DNA of 64,000 nucleotides, from assembly GCA_902598655.1 (NCBI GenBank), contig CACKCQ010000001.1, positions 178,360 to 242,359 on the forward strand, read 5' to 3'. The notes under the pieces are model-generated. The model made no database searches. It had not been told where the DNA came from and worked only from the letters and a program-made list of their open reading frames with translations. The position numbers and the translations under genes are program-made. Each line of letters opens with the position of its first letter. Within the stretch, counting starts at the first letter, position 1. This document shows, in pieces, positions 10,202 to 22,858 of the stretch. This DNA comes from an uncultured Pelagibacteraceae bacterium (GTDB taxonomy: Bacteria > Pseudomonadota > Alphaproteobacteria > Pelagibacterales > Pelagibacteraceae).

Positions 10202-11448
10202 TGAGTAAACTACTTAAAAAAATTGGATTGAATTCTAGAAAAGCTTTGAATTCAAGTATTAGTCCAAAAAAAAAGAATAAAGTTTTAAAAGATTTTGTAA
10301 AATTAATTGAGATTAATAAGAATAAAATTATTAGCGAAAATAAGAAAGATATTTTTTATGCAAGAGGAAAAAAATTAAAAGAAAACTTAATTCAAAGACT
10401 CACTCTTAGTAATAATAAATTAAAAAGTATAGTTGACTCTGTTAAAACTATTACTTCTTTTAAAGATCCTATAGATCAAGTAACTTCCAAATGGAAAAGG
10501 CCAAATGGACTTCAAATTAGAAGAGTTACAATACCAATAGGAGTTATAGGTGTAATATTTGAAAGTAGACCCAATGTTACTTCGGATGTATCGGCACTAT
10601 GTTTTAAATCTGGAAATGCTGTTATATTAAGAGGTGGTTCCGAAGCCTACAATAGTAATAAAATTTTAGTAAATTTATTTAGGAAAGCTCTAAAAAAAAA
10701 TAAAGTAAACGAAAATTATGTCCAGTTTATAAATAACAAGAGCAGAAAACTTGTCGATTATTTATTATCAAAAATGGAAAACTCCATTGATGTTGTAATA
10801 CCACGAGGTGGAAAAAATTTAGTAAAAAAAGTTAAACAACTTTCAAAGGTTCCAGTTATTGGTCATTTGGAAGGAATTTGTCATACATATATTGATAAAG
10901 AGGCAGAAGATAATATGGCAAACAAAATAGTATTAAATGCTAAGTTGAGAAATACTAGTATATGTGGTGCAACTGAAACTCTCTTAATACATAAAAGTAA
11001 ATCGAAATCAGTGAATTTAATTTTAAATTCACTATCTAAAAGCGGTTGTAAAATTTTAGCTGATAAAAAAATAAGTAAATTATTTAAAGGCAAAACATAT
11101 CCTGCAAATAATAATACTTGGTCAAAAGAACATCTTTCACCGATTATTTCAGTTAAATTAGTGAATAATGTCAAAGAAGCAGTTGCCCATATCAACAAAT
11201 ATGGAACTATGCATACAGATGCAATAGTAACCAAAAACAAAAATACAGCAAAATTCTTTATTAAGAATGTAAAAAGCTCTATTGCTATTCAAAATTCATC
11301 AACACAATTTGCTGACGGAGGAGAATTTGGTTTTGGTGGAGAGGTTGGAATTTCAACAAACACCTTGCCACCAAGAGGTCCTGTCGGTCTAAATCAGTTA
11401 GTAAGTTATAAATATGAAGTTTATGGTTCAGGGCAAATTAGAAAATAA
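10201..11448 (+). CDS. proA: Gamma-glutamyl phosphate reductase
   Basis: 'IPIGVIGVIFESRPNVTSDVSALCFKSGNAVILRGG', 'FGFGGEVGISTNTLPPRGPVG'. Confidence 0.97.
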   Translation: MSKLLKKIGLNSRKALNSSISPKKKNKVLKDFVKLIEINKNKIISENKKDIFYARGKKLKENLIQRLTLSNNKLKSIVDSVKTITSFKDPIDQVTSKWKRPNGLQIRRVTIPIGVIGVIFESRPNVTSDVSALCFKSGNAVILRGGSEAYNSNKILVNLFRKALKKNKVNENYVQFINNKSRKLVDYLLSKMENSIDVVIPRGGKNLVKKVKQLSKVPVIGHLEGICHTYIDKEAEDNMANKIVLNAKLRNTSICGATETLLIHKSKSKSVNLILNSLSKSGCKILADKKISKLFKGKTYPANNNTWSKEHLSPIISVKLVNNVKEAVAHINKYGTMHTDAIVTKNKNTAKFFIKNVKSSIAIQNSSTQFADGGEFGFGGEVGISTNTLPPRGPVGLNQLVSYKYEVYGSGQIRK

Positions 11449-11956
11449 AAAGATTGGTATACTCGGTGGATCGTTTGATCCAGCACATTTTGGTCATGTA
11501 AGAATTTCTAAATTAGCAAAAAAAAATTATAATTTGAACCAAGTTATATGGGCTATAACAAAACAAAATCCATTTAAAAAAAATAATCCAAATGATCTAT
11601 ATAAAAGAACAGCTTATGCAAAAAAAATTAATAAAAATAATAAATTTATAAAAGTTAAATGTTTTGAAGAAATAATAAAATCTAATCGTACGGTAGATTT
11701 AATTAAATATTTAAAAAAAAAATTTAAACATTCAGAAATATTTTTTTTAATGGGGGCAGATAACCTAATAAATTTTCATAAATGGAAAGGGTACAATTCA
11801 ATAACTAAAATGTGCAAAATATTGGTATTTGATCGAAATGGATACAAATCAAAGGCTTTTAGATCTAAATCATTTAAGAAATATAATAAAAAAGCAGTTG
11901 AATTTATAAAGTTTAATAAAGTCAATATTTCATCTTCTCAATTAAGAAAAATTTGA
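11414..11956 (+). CDS. nadD: Nicotinate-nucleotide adenylyltransferase
   Basis: 'GILGGSFDPAHFGHVRIS' and 'FLMGADNLINFHKWKG'. Confidence 0.93.
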   Translation: MKFMVQGKLENKKIGILGGSFDPAHFGHVRISKLAKKNYNLNQVIWAITKQNPFKKNNPNDLYKRTAYAKKINKNNKFIKVKCFEEIIKSNRTVDLIKYLKKKFKHSEIFFLMGADNLINFHKWKGYNSITKMCKILVFDRNGYKSKAFRSKSFKKYNKKAVEFIKFNKVNISSSQLRKI

Positions 11957-11973
11957 TACTCTTAATTTAATTA

Positions 11974-12324
11974 ATGGAAAAAATATCAGCTCTTAAAGAT
12001 GAAATAATCAAAACGCTTGATATTAATAAAGCCTTAGACATAGTTTCAATAGATCTCGAAGGAAAGTCATCAGTTGCGGACTTCATGATTATAGCTAGTG
12101 GTACATCATCAAGACATATTCAAGCTTTATCTGAACAAGTTTTTGAAAAATTAAAAATTAATGGTGTGAATAATTGTAAAATTGAAGGAAAAGATAGCAA
12201 TGATTGGAAGCTTGTAGATGGAATAGACTTAATAGTTCATATTTTTAATCCTGAAAAAAGAAAATTTTACGAATTAGAAAAAATGTGGTCAGAATTAATT
12301 CCTAAAGAAAAACTGATCATATGA
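11974..12324 (+). CDS. rsfS: Ribosomal silencing factor RsfS
   Basis: 'ADFMIIASGTSSRHIQALSEQV', 'DSNDWKLVDGIDLIVHIF'. Confidence 0.93.
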   Translation: MEKISALKDEIIKTLDINKALDIVSIDLEGKSSVADFMIIASGTSSRHIQALSEQVFEKLKINGVNNCKIEGKDSNDWKLVDGIDLIVHIFNPEKRKFYELEKMWSELIPKEKLII

Positions 12325-13454
12325 AAAAAGTATACTGTATAGCTTCATTATTTTTTTTCATATTTACAAATCCAATTTTGAGTAATGAAAACGATATTTA
12401 CAAAAAAATTGATTTATTCAGCGAAGTCTTAGATAAAATTAATAAAGAATATGTTGATGAAGTAAACCAAAGTGAAGCAATGGATGCTGCTATAAACGGC
12501 GTTTTACAATCTTTGGATCCTTATTCAGCATATATGTCTCCGGACTCGTTTAAAAATATGCAAACTGAGACTAGTGGAGAATTTGGAGGATTGGGCATTG
12601 AAGTCAGTATGGAGGCTGGTGTCGTAAAAGTAATTTCTCCAATTGATAACTCACCAGCTGAGGAGGTTGGTGTCAAAGCCGGAGATTACATCGTTAAAAT
12701 TGATGATGTTCAAGTTCAAGGAAAAACTCTTTCTGAAGCTGTAGAATTAATGAGAGGCCCAGTTGGATCTGATATAGAGATTACTGTTAGAAGAAGGGGA
12801 GAAAGAAAAGCACTTATATTTACAATTACAAGAGAAATTATACAAGTTGCATCTGTAAAGTCAGAAATTAAAAATGATCAAACAGCTTATATAAGATTAA
12901 CATCATTCAATGAGAATAGTAGTAAACAAATAAAAAATAAAATCAAAGAATTTAAGAAAAATAAGAAAATTAAAAATTACATATTAGATTTAAGAAATAA
13001 TCCTGGTGGATTGTTATCTCAAGCAATAAAAATTTCAGATTATTTTTTAGAAAATGGAGAAATAGTTTCTACAAAAAGTAAAAGGAAGTATGAAAATAGA
13101 AAATGGTTTGCAAAAAAAGGAGACATTATTGATGGAGAAACGATGGTTATTTTAATTAATTATGGGTCTGCATCAGCATCTGAAATTGTTGCAGGAGCAC
13201 TACAAGATCACAAAAGAGCTATATTAGTAGGAGAGAGTACATATGGAAAAGGGTCAGTCCAATCAATTATTCCATTAGAAAATGAAGGTGCCATAAGACT
13301 TACTGTTTCTAAATACTATCTCCCATCGGGTAAATCAATTTCAAGAGTAGGTGTAAATCCAGATATAGTTATTGCTGAAGGCTCAGATGAATTTAGAATA
13401 AATACAGATACTGATAACCAGTTGGAATTTGCTCTTAAATTATTAAATGGTTAA
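12321..13454 (+). CDS. ctpA: C-terminal processing peptidase (S41, PDZ)
   Basis: Signal peptide; 'LDPYSAYMSP', PDZ domain, 'YGSASASEIVAGALQDHKRAILVGESTYGKGSVQ'. Confidence 0.93.
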   Translation: MKKVYCIASLFFFIFTNPILSNENDIYKKIDLFSEVLDKINKEYVDEVNQSEAMDAAINGVLQSLDPYSAYMSPDSFKNMQTETSGEFGGLGIEVSMEAGVVKVISPIDNSPAEEVGVKAGDYIVKIDDVQVQGKTLSEAVELMRGPVGSDIEITVRRRGERKALIFTITREIIQVASVKSEIKNDQTAYIRLTSFNENSSKQIKNKIKEFKKNKKIKNYILDLRNNPGGLLSQAIKISDYFLENGEIVSTKSKRKYENRKWFAKKGDIIDGETMVILINYGSASASEIVAGALQDHKRAILVGESTYGKGSVQSIIPLENEGAIRLTVSKYYLPSGKSISRVGVNPDIVIAEGSDEFRINTDTDNQLEFALKLLNG

Positions 13455-13456
13455 GA

Positions 13457-13933
13457 ATGAAAGAAAAATTTCAAAAACTTCCATTAAGAAATGGTGTTGG
13501 TATCGCAGTCCTAAATAAAGAAAATAAGATATTTGTTGCAAAAAGAATTGATAATCCTGCTGATTTTTGGCAGATGCCTCAGGGCGGTATTGATGAAGGT
13601 GAAAATTATTTTGATGCAGCGTTGAGGGAACTTAAAGAAGAAACAAGCATAAAGTCAGTAGAACTAGTTAAAGAGATAAGCAAATACACAACTTACGATC
13701 TTCCTGATCGCCTTTTAGGAATTATTTGGAAAGGAAAATATAAAGGCCAAAAGCAAAAGTGGTTTATTGTAAAGTTTAATGGAGAGGAAAATGAGATTAA
13801 CATTAAAACTAAACATCCTGAATTTTTAGATTGGAAATGGATAGATATTAAAGATTTAACAACTAAAGTTGTAGATTTCAAACTTCATGTTTACCAAGAA
13901 ATTCAAAAAGAACTAGAAAAAGTGGTTAATTAA
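13457..13933 (+). CDS. rppH: RNA pyrophosphohydrolase (Nudix)
   Basis: 'WQMPQGGIDEGENYFDAALRELKEETSI' Nudix box. Confidence 0.93.
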   Translation: MKEKFQKLPLRNGVGIAVLNKENKIFVAKRIDNPADFWQMPQGGIDEGENYFDAALRELKEETSIKSVELVKEISKYTTYDLPDRLLGIIWKGKYKGQKQKWFIVKFNGEENEINIKTKHPEFLDWKWIDIKDLTTKVVDFKLHVYQEIQKELEKVVN

Positions 13934-14323
13934 TACTTATAGATTTTAGAACTTCGACTTTGTGGTTTAAAAGAAATCTTTTTTGATCATCAATATTATC
14001 TTTTGATAATTCTGCTTCAGCACTGCTTATCGACTCAGATACAAAATTTTTATCAGCATCTTTTAAATCAAAAATTGAACTAGTTAATACAGATAATGTA
14101 TTGTCTTTAAATTCGACAATACCATCTTCAACATAGAAACTTTGTTCTTCAGACTCAGAGAATACTCTGATTATACCTGGTTTTAAAAAAGAGATAATTG
14201 GAATATGGTCTTTAAGAATACCAATCTCTCCTTCTACAGCAGGTATTACAACCTCAAATACATTATCTTTGGAAAGAAAAGATTGTTCTGGATTAACAAT
14301 ATCTATATTAAAGAGATTACTCA

Positions 14324-14324
<1 letters not shown>
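13926..14324 (-). CDS. atpC: ATP synthase epsilon subunit
   Basis: 'VVIPAVEGEIGILKDHIPIISFLKPGIIRV'; last gene of atpHAGDC. Confidence 0.95.
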
Positions 14325-16620
<2,296 letters not shown>

Positions 16621-16626
16621 TTATAA

Positions 16627-18147
16627 TTATTTAATTCCTTTAATTAATTCTACTAATTGTTTTTCAATGTCTTCCTCAATCTTCCCAGTTTTGGCAATAG
16701 ACTCCATAATCTCAGGCTTATCAGATTTACACTTTTGTAGAACTTTATTTTCAAAGTCGGCTACATCTTTAAGTTCAATATCATCCAAATAACCTTTTAC
16801 ACCACAGAAAATTGATATAACTTGTTCTGCAACTGTCATGGGAGAATATTGTCCTTGTTTTAAAAGTTCAGTTAACTTCGAACCTCTATTTAAAAGTTTT
16901 TGTGTAGATGCATCTAAATCAGATCCAAATTGAGCAAAAGCTGCCATTTCTCTGTATTGAGCTAACTCTAATTTAATTGATCCAGCTACAGATTTCATAG
17001 CTTTAGTTTGTGCAGCTGATCCTACTCTAGATACGGATAATCCAACGTTTACTGCTGGTCTTATTCCTTGATTGAATAGTTCAGTTTCTAAAAATATTTG
17101 CCCATCTGTAATAGATATTACATTTGTTGGAATATATGCAGAAACATCACCTGCTTGTGTTTCAATAATTGGTAGCGCAGTTAAAGAACCTCCGCCATTT
17201 TCATCACTTAATTTAGCAGCTCTCTCTAATAATCTACTATGTAAATAGAACACATCCCCAGGGTATGCTTCACGCCCCGGTGGTCTTCTTAATAATAATG
17301 ACATTTGTCTATATGCAACTGCTTGCTTAGATAAATCATCGTAAATAATTAAAGCATGCATTCCATTATCTCTAAAATATTCTCCCATAGTACATCCTGT
17401 GTAAGGAGCTAAAAACTGAAGAGGCGCAGAGTCTGAGGCTGTTGCGGATACTATAGTCGTATATTCCATTGCACCAGCATCCTCTAAAGTTTTTACAATC
17501 TGAGCAACTGTTGATCTTTTTTGTCCAATTGCAACATATATACAATAAAGTTTTTTACTTTCATCGTCTGACTCATTAATTTTCTTTTGATTTATAATTG
17601 TATCGATAGCTACTGCGGTTTTACCTGTTTGACGATCTCCAATTATAAGTTCCCTTTGCCCTCTTCCAACGGGAATTAAGCTATCAATTGCTTTTAAACC
17701 TGTTTGCATTGGTTCTCCAACTGATTGTCGTGGAATAATTCCTGGAGCTTTAACTTCAACTCTTTTTCTTTCTAAACTTTTATCTAAAGCTCCTTTTCCA
17801 TCAATTGGATTTCCTAATCCATCAACAACTCTTCCTAAAAGTTGTTTTCCAACTGGTACATCAACAATCGCACCAGTTCTTTTTACAGTATCTCCCTCTT
17901 TAATTTCTCTATCATCACCAAATATAACAACACCAACGTTGTCACTCTCTAAGTTTAATGCCATTCCTTTAGAGCCATCGGAAAACTCAACCATTTCTCC
18001 TGCTTGAACATTATCCAGGCCATAAATTCTTGCAATTCCATCTCCAACAGACAATACTTGCCCGACCTCTGAAACTTCAGCTCTATCGCCAAGTTTTTTT
18101 ATCTGCTCTTTTAATATTTTTGTTACTTCTGAAGGATTTATTTCCAT
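16627..18147 (-). CDS. atpA: ATP synthase alpha subunit
   Basis: '[19 protein letters not shown]', '[26 protein letters not shown]'. Confidence 0.99.
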   Translation of the reverse strand: MEINPSEVTKILKEQIKKLGDRAEVSEVGQVLSVGDGIARIYGLDNVQAGEMVEFSDGSKGMALNLESDNVGVVIFGDDREIKEGDTVKRTGAIVDVPVGKQLLGRVVDGLGNPIDGKGALDKSLERKRVEVKAPGIIPRQSVGEPMQTGLKAIDSLIPVGRGQRELIIGDRQTGKTAVAIDTIINQKKINESDDESKKLYCIYVAIGQKRSTVAQIVKTLEDAGAMEYTTIVSATASDSAPLQFLAPYTGCTMGEYFRDNGMHALIIYDDLSKQAVAYRQMSLLLRRPPGREAYPGDVFYLHSRLLERAAKLSDENGGGSLTALPIIETQAGDVSAYIPTNVISITDGQIFLETELFNQGIRPAVNVGLSVSRVGSAAQTKAMKSVAGSIKLELAQYREMAAFAQFGSDLDASTQKLLNRGSKLTELLKQGQYSPMTVAEQVISIFCGVKGYLDDIELKDVADFENKVLQKCKSDKPEIMESIAKTGKIEEDIEKQLVELIKGIK

Positions 18148-18702
18148 TTATGCCTCTATCATTTGTTTTTGAATTTGTTGCAGTTTATTTTTAATAGAAT
18201 TATCTACCATTGTACTTCCCACTTTTAATACTAAGCCACCAATTAAACTTGGATCAAATTTATAATTTAACTGTATCTTTGCTCCAAAGTTTTGAGATAG
18301 CTCTTCTTTAATTTTAGAAATATCTGTTTCATTAAGTTCTTTAGCTGAAAAAAGCTCAGCTTTTATTTCGCCTCTAGCTTTCGAACATACCTCTATAAAG
18401 TCACTTAAGACTTTTTCTAAATAAAAAAATCTTCTTTTTTGAATTAAAAAAACTAGAAATCTTTTTAAAAGATTATCAAAATTGTTTTTTTCAGAAATTG
18501 TTTCAATAACTCTAGTTAAATCCTCAATGCTTGTCGTGGGGTTTTTGATTAAATATCTAAATTCTTCACTTTCATTTATGAGCTTACTTATTGCAACGAC
18601 TTGTTCCTCTATTTTTGCCAGAGATTTATCTTCGTTAGCCAGCTCAAATAATGCTTGAGCATAACTGTTGTTAGAAGTTATTGATATTTTATTTTCGCTC
18701 AA
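18148..18702 (-). CDS. atpH: ATP synthase delta subunit
   Basis: 'YAQALFELANE', C-terminal 'DPSLIGGLVLKVGSTMVDNSIKNKLQQIQ'. Confidence 0.96.
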   Translation of the reverse strand: MSENKISITSNNSYAQALFELANEDKSLAKIEEQVVAISKLINESEEFRYLIKNPTTSIEDLTRVIETISEKNNFDNLLKRFLVFLIQKRRFFYLEKVLSDFIEVCSKARGEIKAELFSAKELNETDISKIKEELSQNFGAKIQLNYKFDPSLIGGLVLKVGSTMVDNSIKNKLQQIQKQMIEA

Positions 18703-18804
18703 TTTATACTCTCAATTGTGAAGATGTTTAAAATTTCGCTTAGATAACATACGAATTATCAGTCTTCAAGGCTCAGATTGTGAAAAATGGTAAGATTTAA
18801 TGGG

Positions 18805-20760
18805 CTAATTGAAGCTGATAGGGTCAACATCAACTGAAAGTTTCATTCCTTTGGAGAGTTGAAAATCTTTCAATACATCTTTTAATTTTTTCTGAACACT
18901 AGATGTTTTTTTTGCCCTTATTAATAGTCTATTTCTGAATTTTTGATTAATTCTATATATTGGAGCGTTTACGGGTCCTAAAATTTTTGCATCTATAGAT
19001 TTTGATAAAATATTTTTAAGTTTTACAGCATCTATATCAAGTTTTTTTTCATTTGATGAAGATAAAATTAAAGCAATAAATCTTTCGTAGGGTGGTAAAT
19101 TATTCCTCTTTCTTAAATTTAATTCATTTTCTAAAAATTTAAAAGGATCTTCATTTGTAATTTGATTTATAACTTCTGGTTTTAAGTTGTATGTTTGGAA
19201 ATAAATATTAGCTGGTTTTCCAGTTCTACCTGCTCTTCCCGATAACTGATGGTAAAGTTGTAAATTTTTTTCAGTGCTCCTAAGATCATGTCCTTGAGAA
19301 GTTAAATCAATGTCTAATACAACAATACAATTCAATTTTGGAAAGTGAAATCCTTTTGATATTAATTGAGTGCCTACGAGAATATCTATTTCTCCAGATA
19401 TAATTTTATTCAATTTATCTTTGCCAGATGCTTTGTTCATTGTATCGCTAGAAAAAATTATTATTTTTTTATTAGGAAAGAGGTTTTTAACTTCCTCTGC
19501 AATTTTTTCTACACCAGGTCCACTAAACACAAACTCACAAACATTTCCTTTTTTACAATCTCTATTTAATTTTGAATTATATCCACAGTAATGACACAAA
19601 AGAATTTTTTTATTTTTGTGAAATACTAAATTTATAGAACACCTTGGACATGTAAAAACATTTAAACATTTTTTACATAAAACATAGGGTGCAAAACCTC
19701 TTCTATTTATGAAAAAGAGAACTTGATCTTTTTTATTTAAATGTTCTTTTACTTTTTCAAGAGTTTTAAGAGATATAGAACTTTTGGTCGCTAGTTGATT
19801 TTGATAAAGATCGATAACATGGTGTTTGGGTAAATTTGCACCTTTATATCGATTAAGCAATCTTGAGTAATTATATTTTTTAGTTTTAATATTTTCATAT
19901 GTTTCGATTGATGGAACTGCAGTTACTAAATTTATTGGAATATTTTCGTGTTTAGCTCTTGATATTGCCATATCTCTAGCATTATAGATAATTCCTTCAT
20001 CTTGTTTATAAGATTGATCGTGCTCTTCATCCACAGTTATCAAACCTAATTTTTTGAATGGCAGAAATAAGGATGATCTTGCTCCGATTACTACTTTAAT
20101 TTTTCCTGCTGATAATCCATTCCATATAATTTTTCTTTTTTTTGGGCTGACTTTTGAATGCCAAACTGCAGCTTCAAATCCAAAATAAGATTTAAATTTT
20201 TTTTCAAATTCATTTGTTAGTCCTATTTCTGGTAATAAAATTAGAGCTTGCAATCCTATATTTATAATTTTTTCAATAGCTTTAAAATAAACTATTGTTT
20301 TTCCTGAACCGGTTGTACCTTGAAGTAAATGAACTCTAAAACTGCTATGATTTTTAGATAACTCTTTATAGGCCTTATCTTGCTCTTCAGAAAGTTGATA
20401 ACTTTCTTTTTCGCTTGATAGAGCATATTTTAATAGATCGCCGTCATTTTTTATTTTTAAATTTTCGTCATTAATCAAATGTAGTTTTAAACACATTCCT
20501 AGGGGCACAAGATTGTAATTAGAAAACCACTTTAGAAAATTCATTGTCTTTTTACTTAGTGGTTCAATTTCAATTTTTTCAATTATAGATTTTAATTTAA
20601 ATTCCTTCTTATTCTTTTCTTCAAAAAAATCCCAAATTACACCAATAATATTTTTCTTACCAAATGGAACTTTTACATAATCTCCTGCTTTTAATTTAAT
20701 ATTACTTTCATATGTAAAAGGATAATCAAATATATTTGGCAACAAAACTGGATATTTCAT
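18805..20760 (-). CDS. priA: Primosomal replication protein N' (helicase)
   Basis: 'LLQGTTGSGKTIVYFKAIEK', 'VDEEHDQSYKQDEGIIYNARDMA', zinc-cysteine cluster 'CKKCLNVFTCPRCS...CHYCGY', 'LSGRAGRTGKPA'. Confidence 0.96.
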   Translation of the reverse strand: MKYPVLLPNIFDYPFTYESNIKLKAGDYVKVPFGKKNIIGVIWDFFEEKNKKEFKLKSIIEKIEIEPLSKKTMNFLKWFSNYNLVPLGMCLKLHLINDENLKIKNDGDLLKYALSSEKESYQLSEEQDKAYKELSKNHSSFRVHLLQGTTGSGKTIVYFKAIEKIINIGLQALILLPEIGLTNEFEKKFKSYFGFEAAVWHSKVSPKKRKIIWNGLSAGKIKVVIGARSSLFLPFKKLGLITVDEEHDQSYKQDEGIIYNARDMAISRAKHENIPINLVTAVPSIETYENIKTKKYNYSRLLNRYKGANLPKHHVIDLYQNQLATKSSISLKTLEKVKEHLNKKDQVLFFINRRGFAPYVLCKKCLNVFTCPRCSINLVFHKNKKILLCHYCGYNSKLNRDCKKGNVCEFVFSGPGVEKIAEEVKNLFPNKKIIIFSSDTMNKASGKDKLNKIISGEIDILVGTQLISKGFHFPKLNCIVVLDIDLTSQGHDLRSTEKNLQLYHQLSGRAGRTGKPANIYFQTYNLKPEVINQITNEDPFKFLENELNLRKRNNLPPYERFIALILSSSNEKKLDIDAVKLKNILSKSIDAKILGPVNAPIYRINQKFRNRLLIRAKKTSSVQKKLKDVLKDFQLSKGMKLSVDVDPISFN

Positions 20761-20811
20761 AAATATTTAATTTTAGTTTTTTTATATCTTAAAAATATAT
20801 AAATAGATCAA

Positions 20812-21456
20812 ATGAAATATAATTATTACTGGAGAAAATCAGGTTTAAAAAAACCTTATGGGGATAATTTTTTGAGTTTAGTTGAGGAATATAAGCCAAA
20901 AAATGTATTAGAAATTGGTGTTTTTTGTGGTGTTACATCAAGAAATATATGTGAATTATTAAAGACAAATTTTGGCAGTGATTTTAGATATTACGGATTA
21001 GATTTATTTGGATCTACTAAAACATCAAGTGTAGATGAGATCGAACCTAAATTTCTTGAAAATCAAAAGTTTTCGAATCCACTTAAAACTATCTATTATA
21101 ATTTCATAAAAAAAGAAAATTTAAATTCAAAGATATCTGTTCAAAATTTTTTAAAGAAATTTTCACAAAATATTGAGCTAATAGAAGGAGACACAAGGGT
21201 GACTTTAGAAAAAGTTCCTTTAAGTGAAATTGATTTCGTATTTTTAGATGGAGGACATAGTTACGATACGGTTTTAAGTGATTTACAGAAACTTTATGAC
21301 AACATGAAAAATAATTCTAAAATTGTTTGTGATGATTTTGCAGGTATTACAAAAATTGAAAGTGTTGAAAAAGCAATAAAAGACTTTACAAATAATAACA
21401 AAATAAAACTTGAAGAAAAATTTAAAAGATTTGCTTTATTGAATGTAGAAAAATAA
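20812..21456 (+). CDS. Class I SAM-dependent methyltransferase (Methyltransf_24-like)
   Basis: 'VLEIGVFCGVTSRNICELL', 'DFVFLDGGHSYDTVLSDLQKLYDNMKNNSKIVCDDFAG'. Confidence 0.75.
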   Translation: MKYNYYWRKSGLKKPYGDNFLSLVEEYKPKNVLEIGVFCGVTSRNICELLKTNFGSDFRYYGLDLFGSTKTSSVDEIEPKFLENQKFSNPLKTIYYNFIKKENLNSKISVQNFLKKFSQNIELIEGDTRVTLEKVPLSEIDFVFLDGGHSYDTVLSDLQKLYDNMKNNSKIVCDDFAGITKIESVEKAIKDFTNNNKIKLEEKFKRFALLNVEK

Positions 21457-21459
21457 TTA

Positions 21460-22857
21460 TTAAGAGTGAATTTGTCTTTTATCTACTGATAATGCTGCTT
21501 CTTTTATAGCTTCTGAAAATGTTGGGTGTGCGTGACATGTTCTTGCAATATCTTCGGAACTAGCTCCAAATTCCATTGCGACAGCCATCTCAGCTATCAT
21601 TTCTCCTGCATGAGGACCAATAATATGCACACCAAGCACTTTATCAGTAGATTGGTCTGCCAAAATTTTTACAAAACCATCTGGCTCATCAATTGCTTTG
21701 GCTCTTGAATTTGCCATAAAAGGAAATTTACCAATTTTATAATCTATGTTTTCTTTTTTTAATTGCTCCTCGCTTTTGCCAACATAAGCAACCTCAGGGG
21801 ACGTATAAACAACTCCAGGAATAATATCATAATTAACATGACCTGATTGGCCTGCAATTAATTCTGCAACTGCAATTCCTTCCTCTTCAGCTTTGTGAGC
21901 TAACATTGGGCCATCAATAACGTCACCTATTGCATAAATATTTTTAACATTTGTTTCAAAATTTTTATTTACTTTAACTCTTCCTTTTTCATCTAACTTT
22001 ACACCAACTTTGTCTAAATTTAAGTTTTTAGTATAAGGTCTTCTACCTACAGAAATTAAAACGACATCAACATCATGCTTAACTTTTTGGCCATCATTTT
22101 GTGAAGTCTCAACTGTCACGCCATTAGAGTTTTTAGTTATTTTATCAACTTTAGTATTAAGGTTAAATTTTATACCTTGCTTCTTTAATATTTTCATAAA
22201 TTCATTTGAAATATCTCGATCCATTCCAGGCGTGATGTGATCTAAAAATTCAACGACTGTGACTTCAGTGCCAAGTCTTGACCAAACAGATCCCATTTCC
22301 AATCCTATATATCCACCACCAACAACAATCATTTTATTGGGGAGTTTGGGAATAGATAGGGCTCCAGTTGAAGAAAGAATTCTCTCTTCATCAAAGTCTA
22401 CTCCAGGCAATGAAACTGGCTCAGATCCCGTACTGATTATTGTTTTATCAGTTTGAATTATTTTAGTGCCTTCAGAACCTTCAATTTTTATTGATTTTTC
22501 ATTCTCCAATGAACCTTTGCCTTTAAAATAAGTGACTTTGTTTTTTTTGAATAAAAATTCAACTCCTTTAGTCAAAACTGTTACGGCTTTATCCTTATTT
22601 TTCATCATTTTATCTAAGTTGAGTTTTATTTCTCCAGTCTCGATTCCAATCTTTTCAAAATTTTTAGCACTGTGAAATTTTTCAGATAAATTAAGCAAAC
22701 TTTTTGATGGGATACATCCAATATTTAAACATGTCCCCCCTAAAGATCCTCTAGACTCTATGCATGCTGTTTTAAGTCCAAGTTGAGACAATCTAATTGC
22801 ACAAACATATCCACCAGGGCCACCACCGATTACTGTAACATCAAATTTTTCTGACAT
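21460..22857 (-). CDS. lpdA: Dihydrolipoamide dehydrogenase
   Basis: 'GGTCLNIGCIPSKSLL', 'AIGDVIDGPMLAHKAEEEGIA', 'HAHPTFSEAIKEAAL'. Confidence 0.97.
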   Translation of the reverse strand: MSEKFDVTVIGGGPGGYVCAIRLSQLGLKTACIESRGSLGGTCLNIGCIPSKSLLNLSEKFHSAKNFEKIGIETGEIKLNLDKMMKNKDKAVTVLTKGVEFLFKKNKVTYFKGKGSLENEKSIKIEGSEGTKIIQTDKTIISTGSEPVSLPGVDFDEERILSSTGALSIPKLPNKMIVVGGGYIGLEMGSVWSRLGTEVTVVEFLDHITPGMDRDISNEFMKILKKQGIKFNLNTKVDKITKNSNGVTVETSQNDGQKVKHDVDVVLISVGRRPYTKNLNLDKVGVKLDEKGRVKVNKNFETNVKNIYAIGDVIDGPMLAHKAEEEGIAVAELIAGQSGHVNYDIIPGVVYTSPEVAYVGKSEEQLKKENIDYKIGKFPFMANSRAKAIDEPDGFVKILADQSTDKVLGVHIIGPHAGEMIAEMAVAMEFGASSEDIARTCHAHPTFSEAIKEAALSVDKRQIHS

Positions 22858-22858
22858 A

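Noticed and set aside
10881-11240. 119-aa minus-strand ORF inside proA
   Set aside because: Antisense shadow of proA with no motif.
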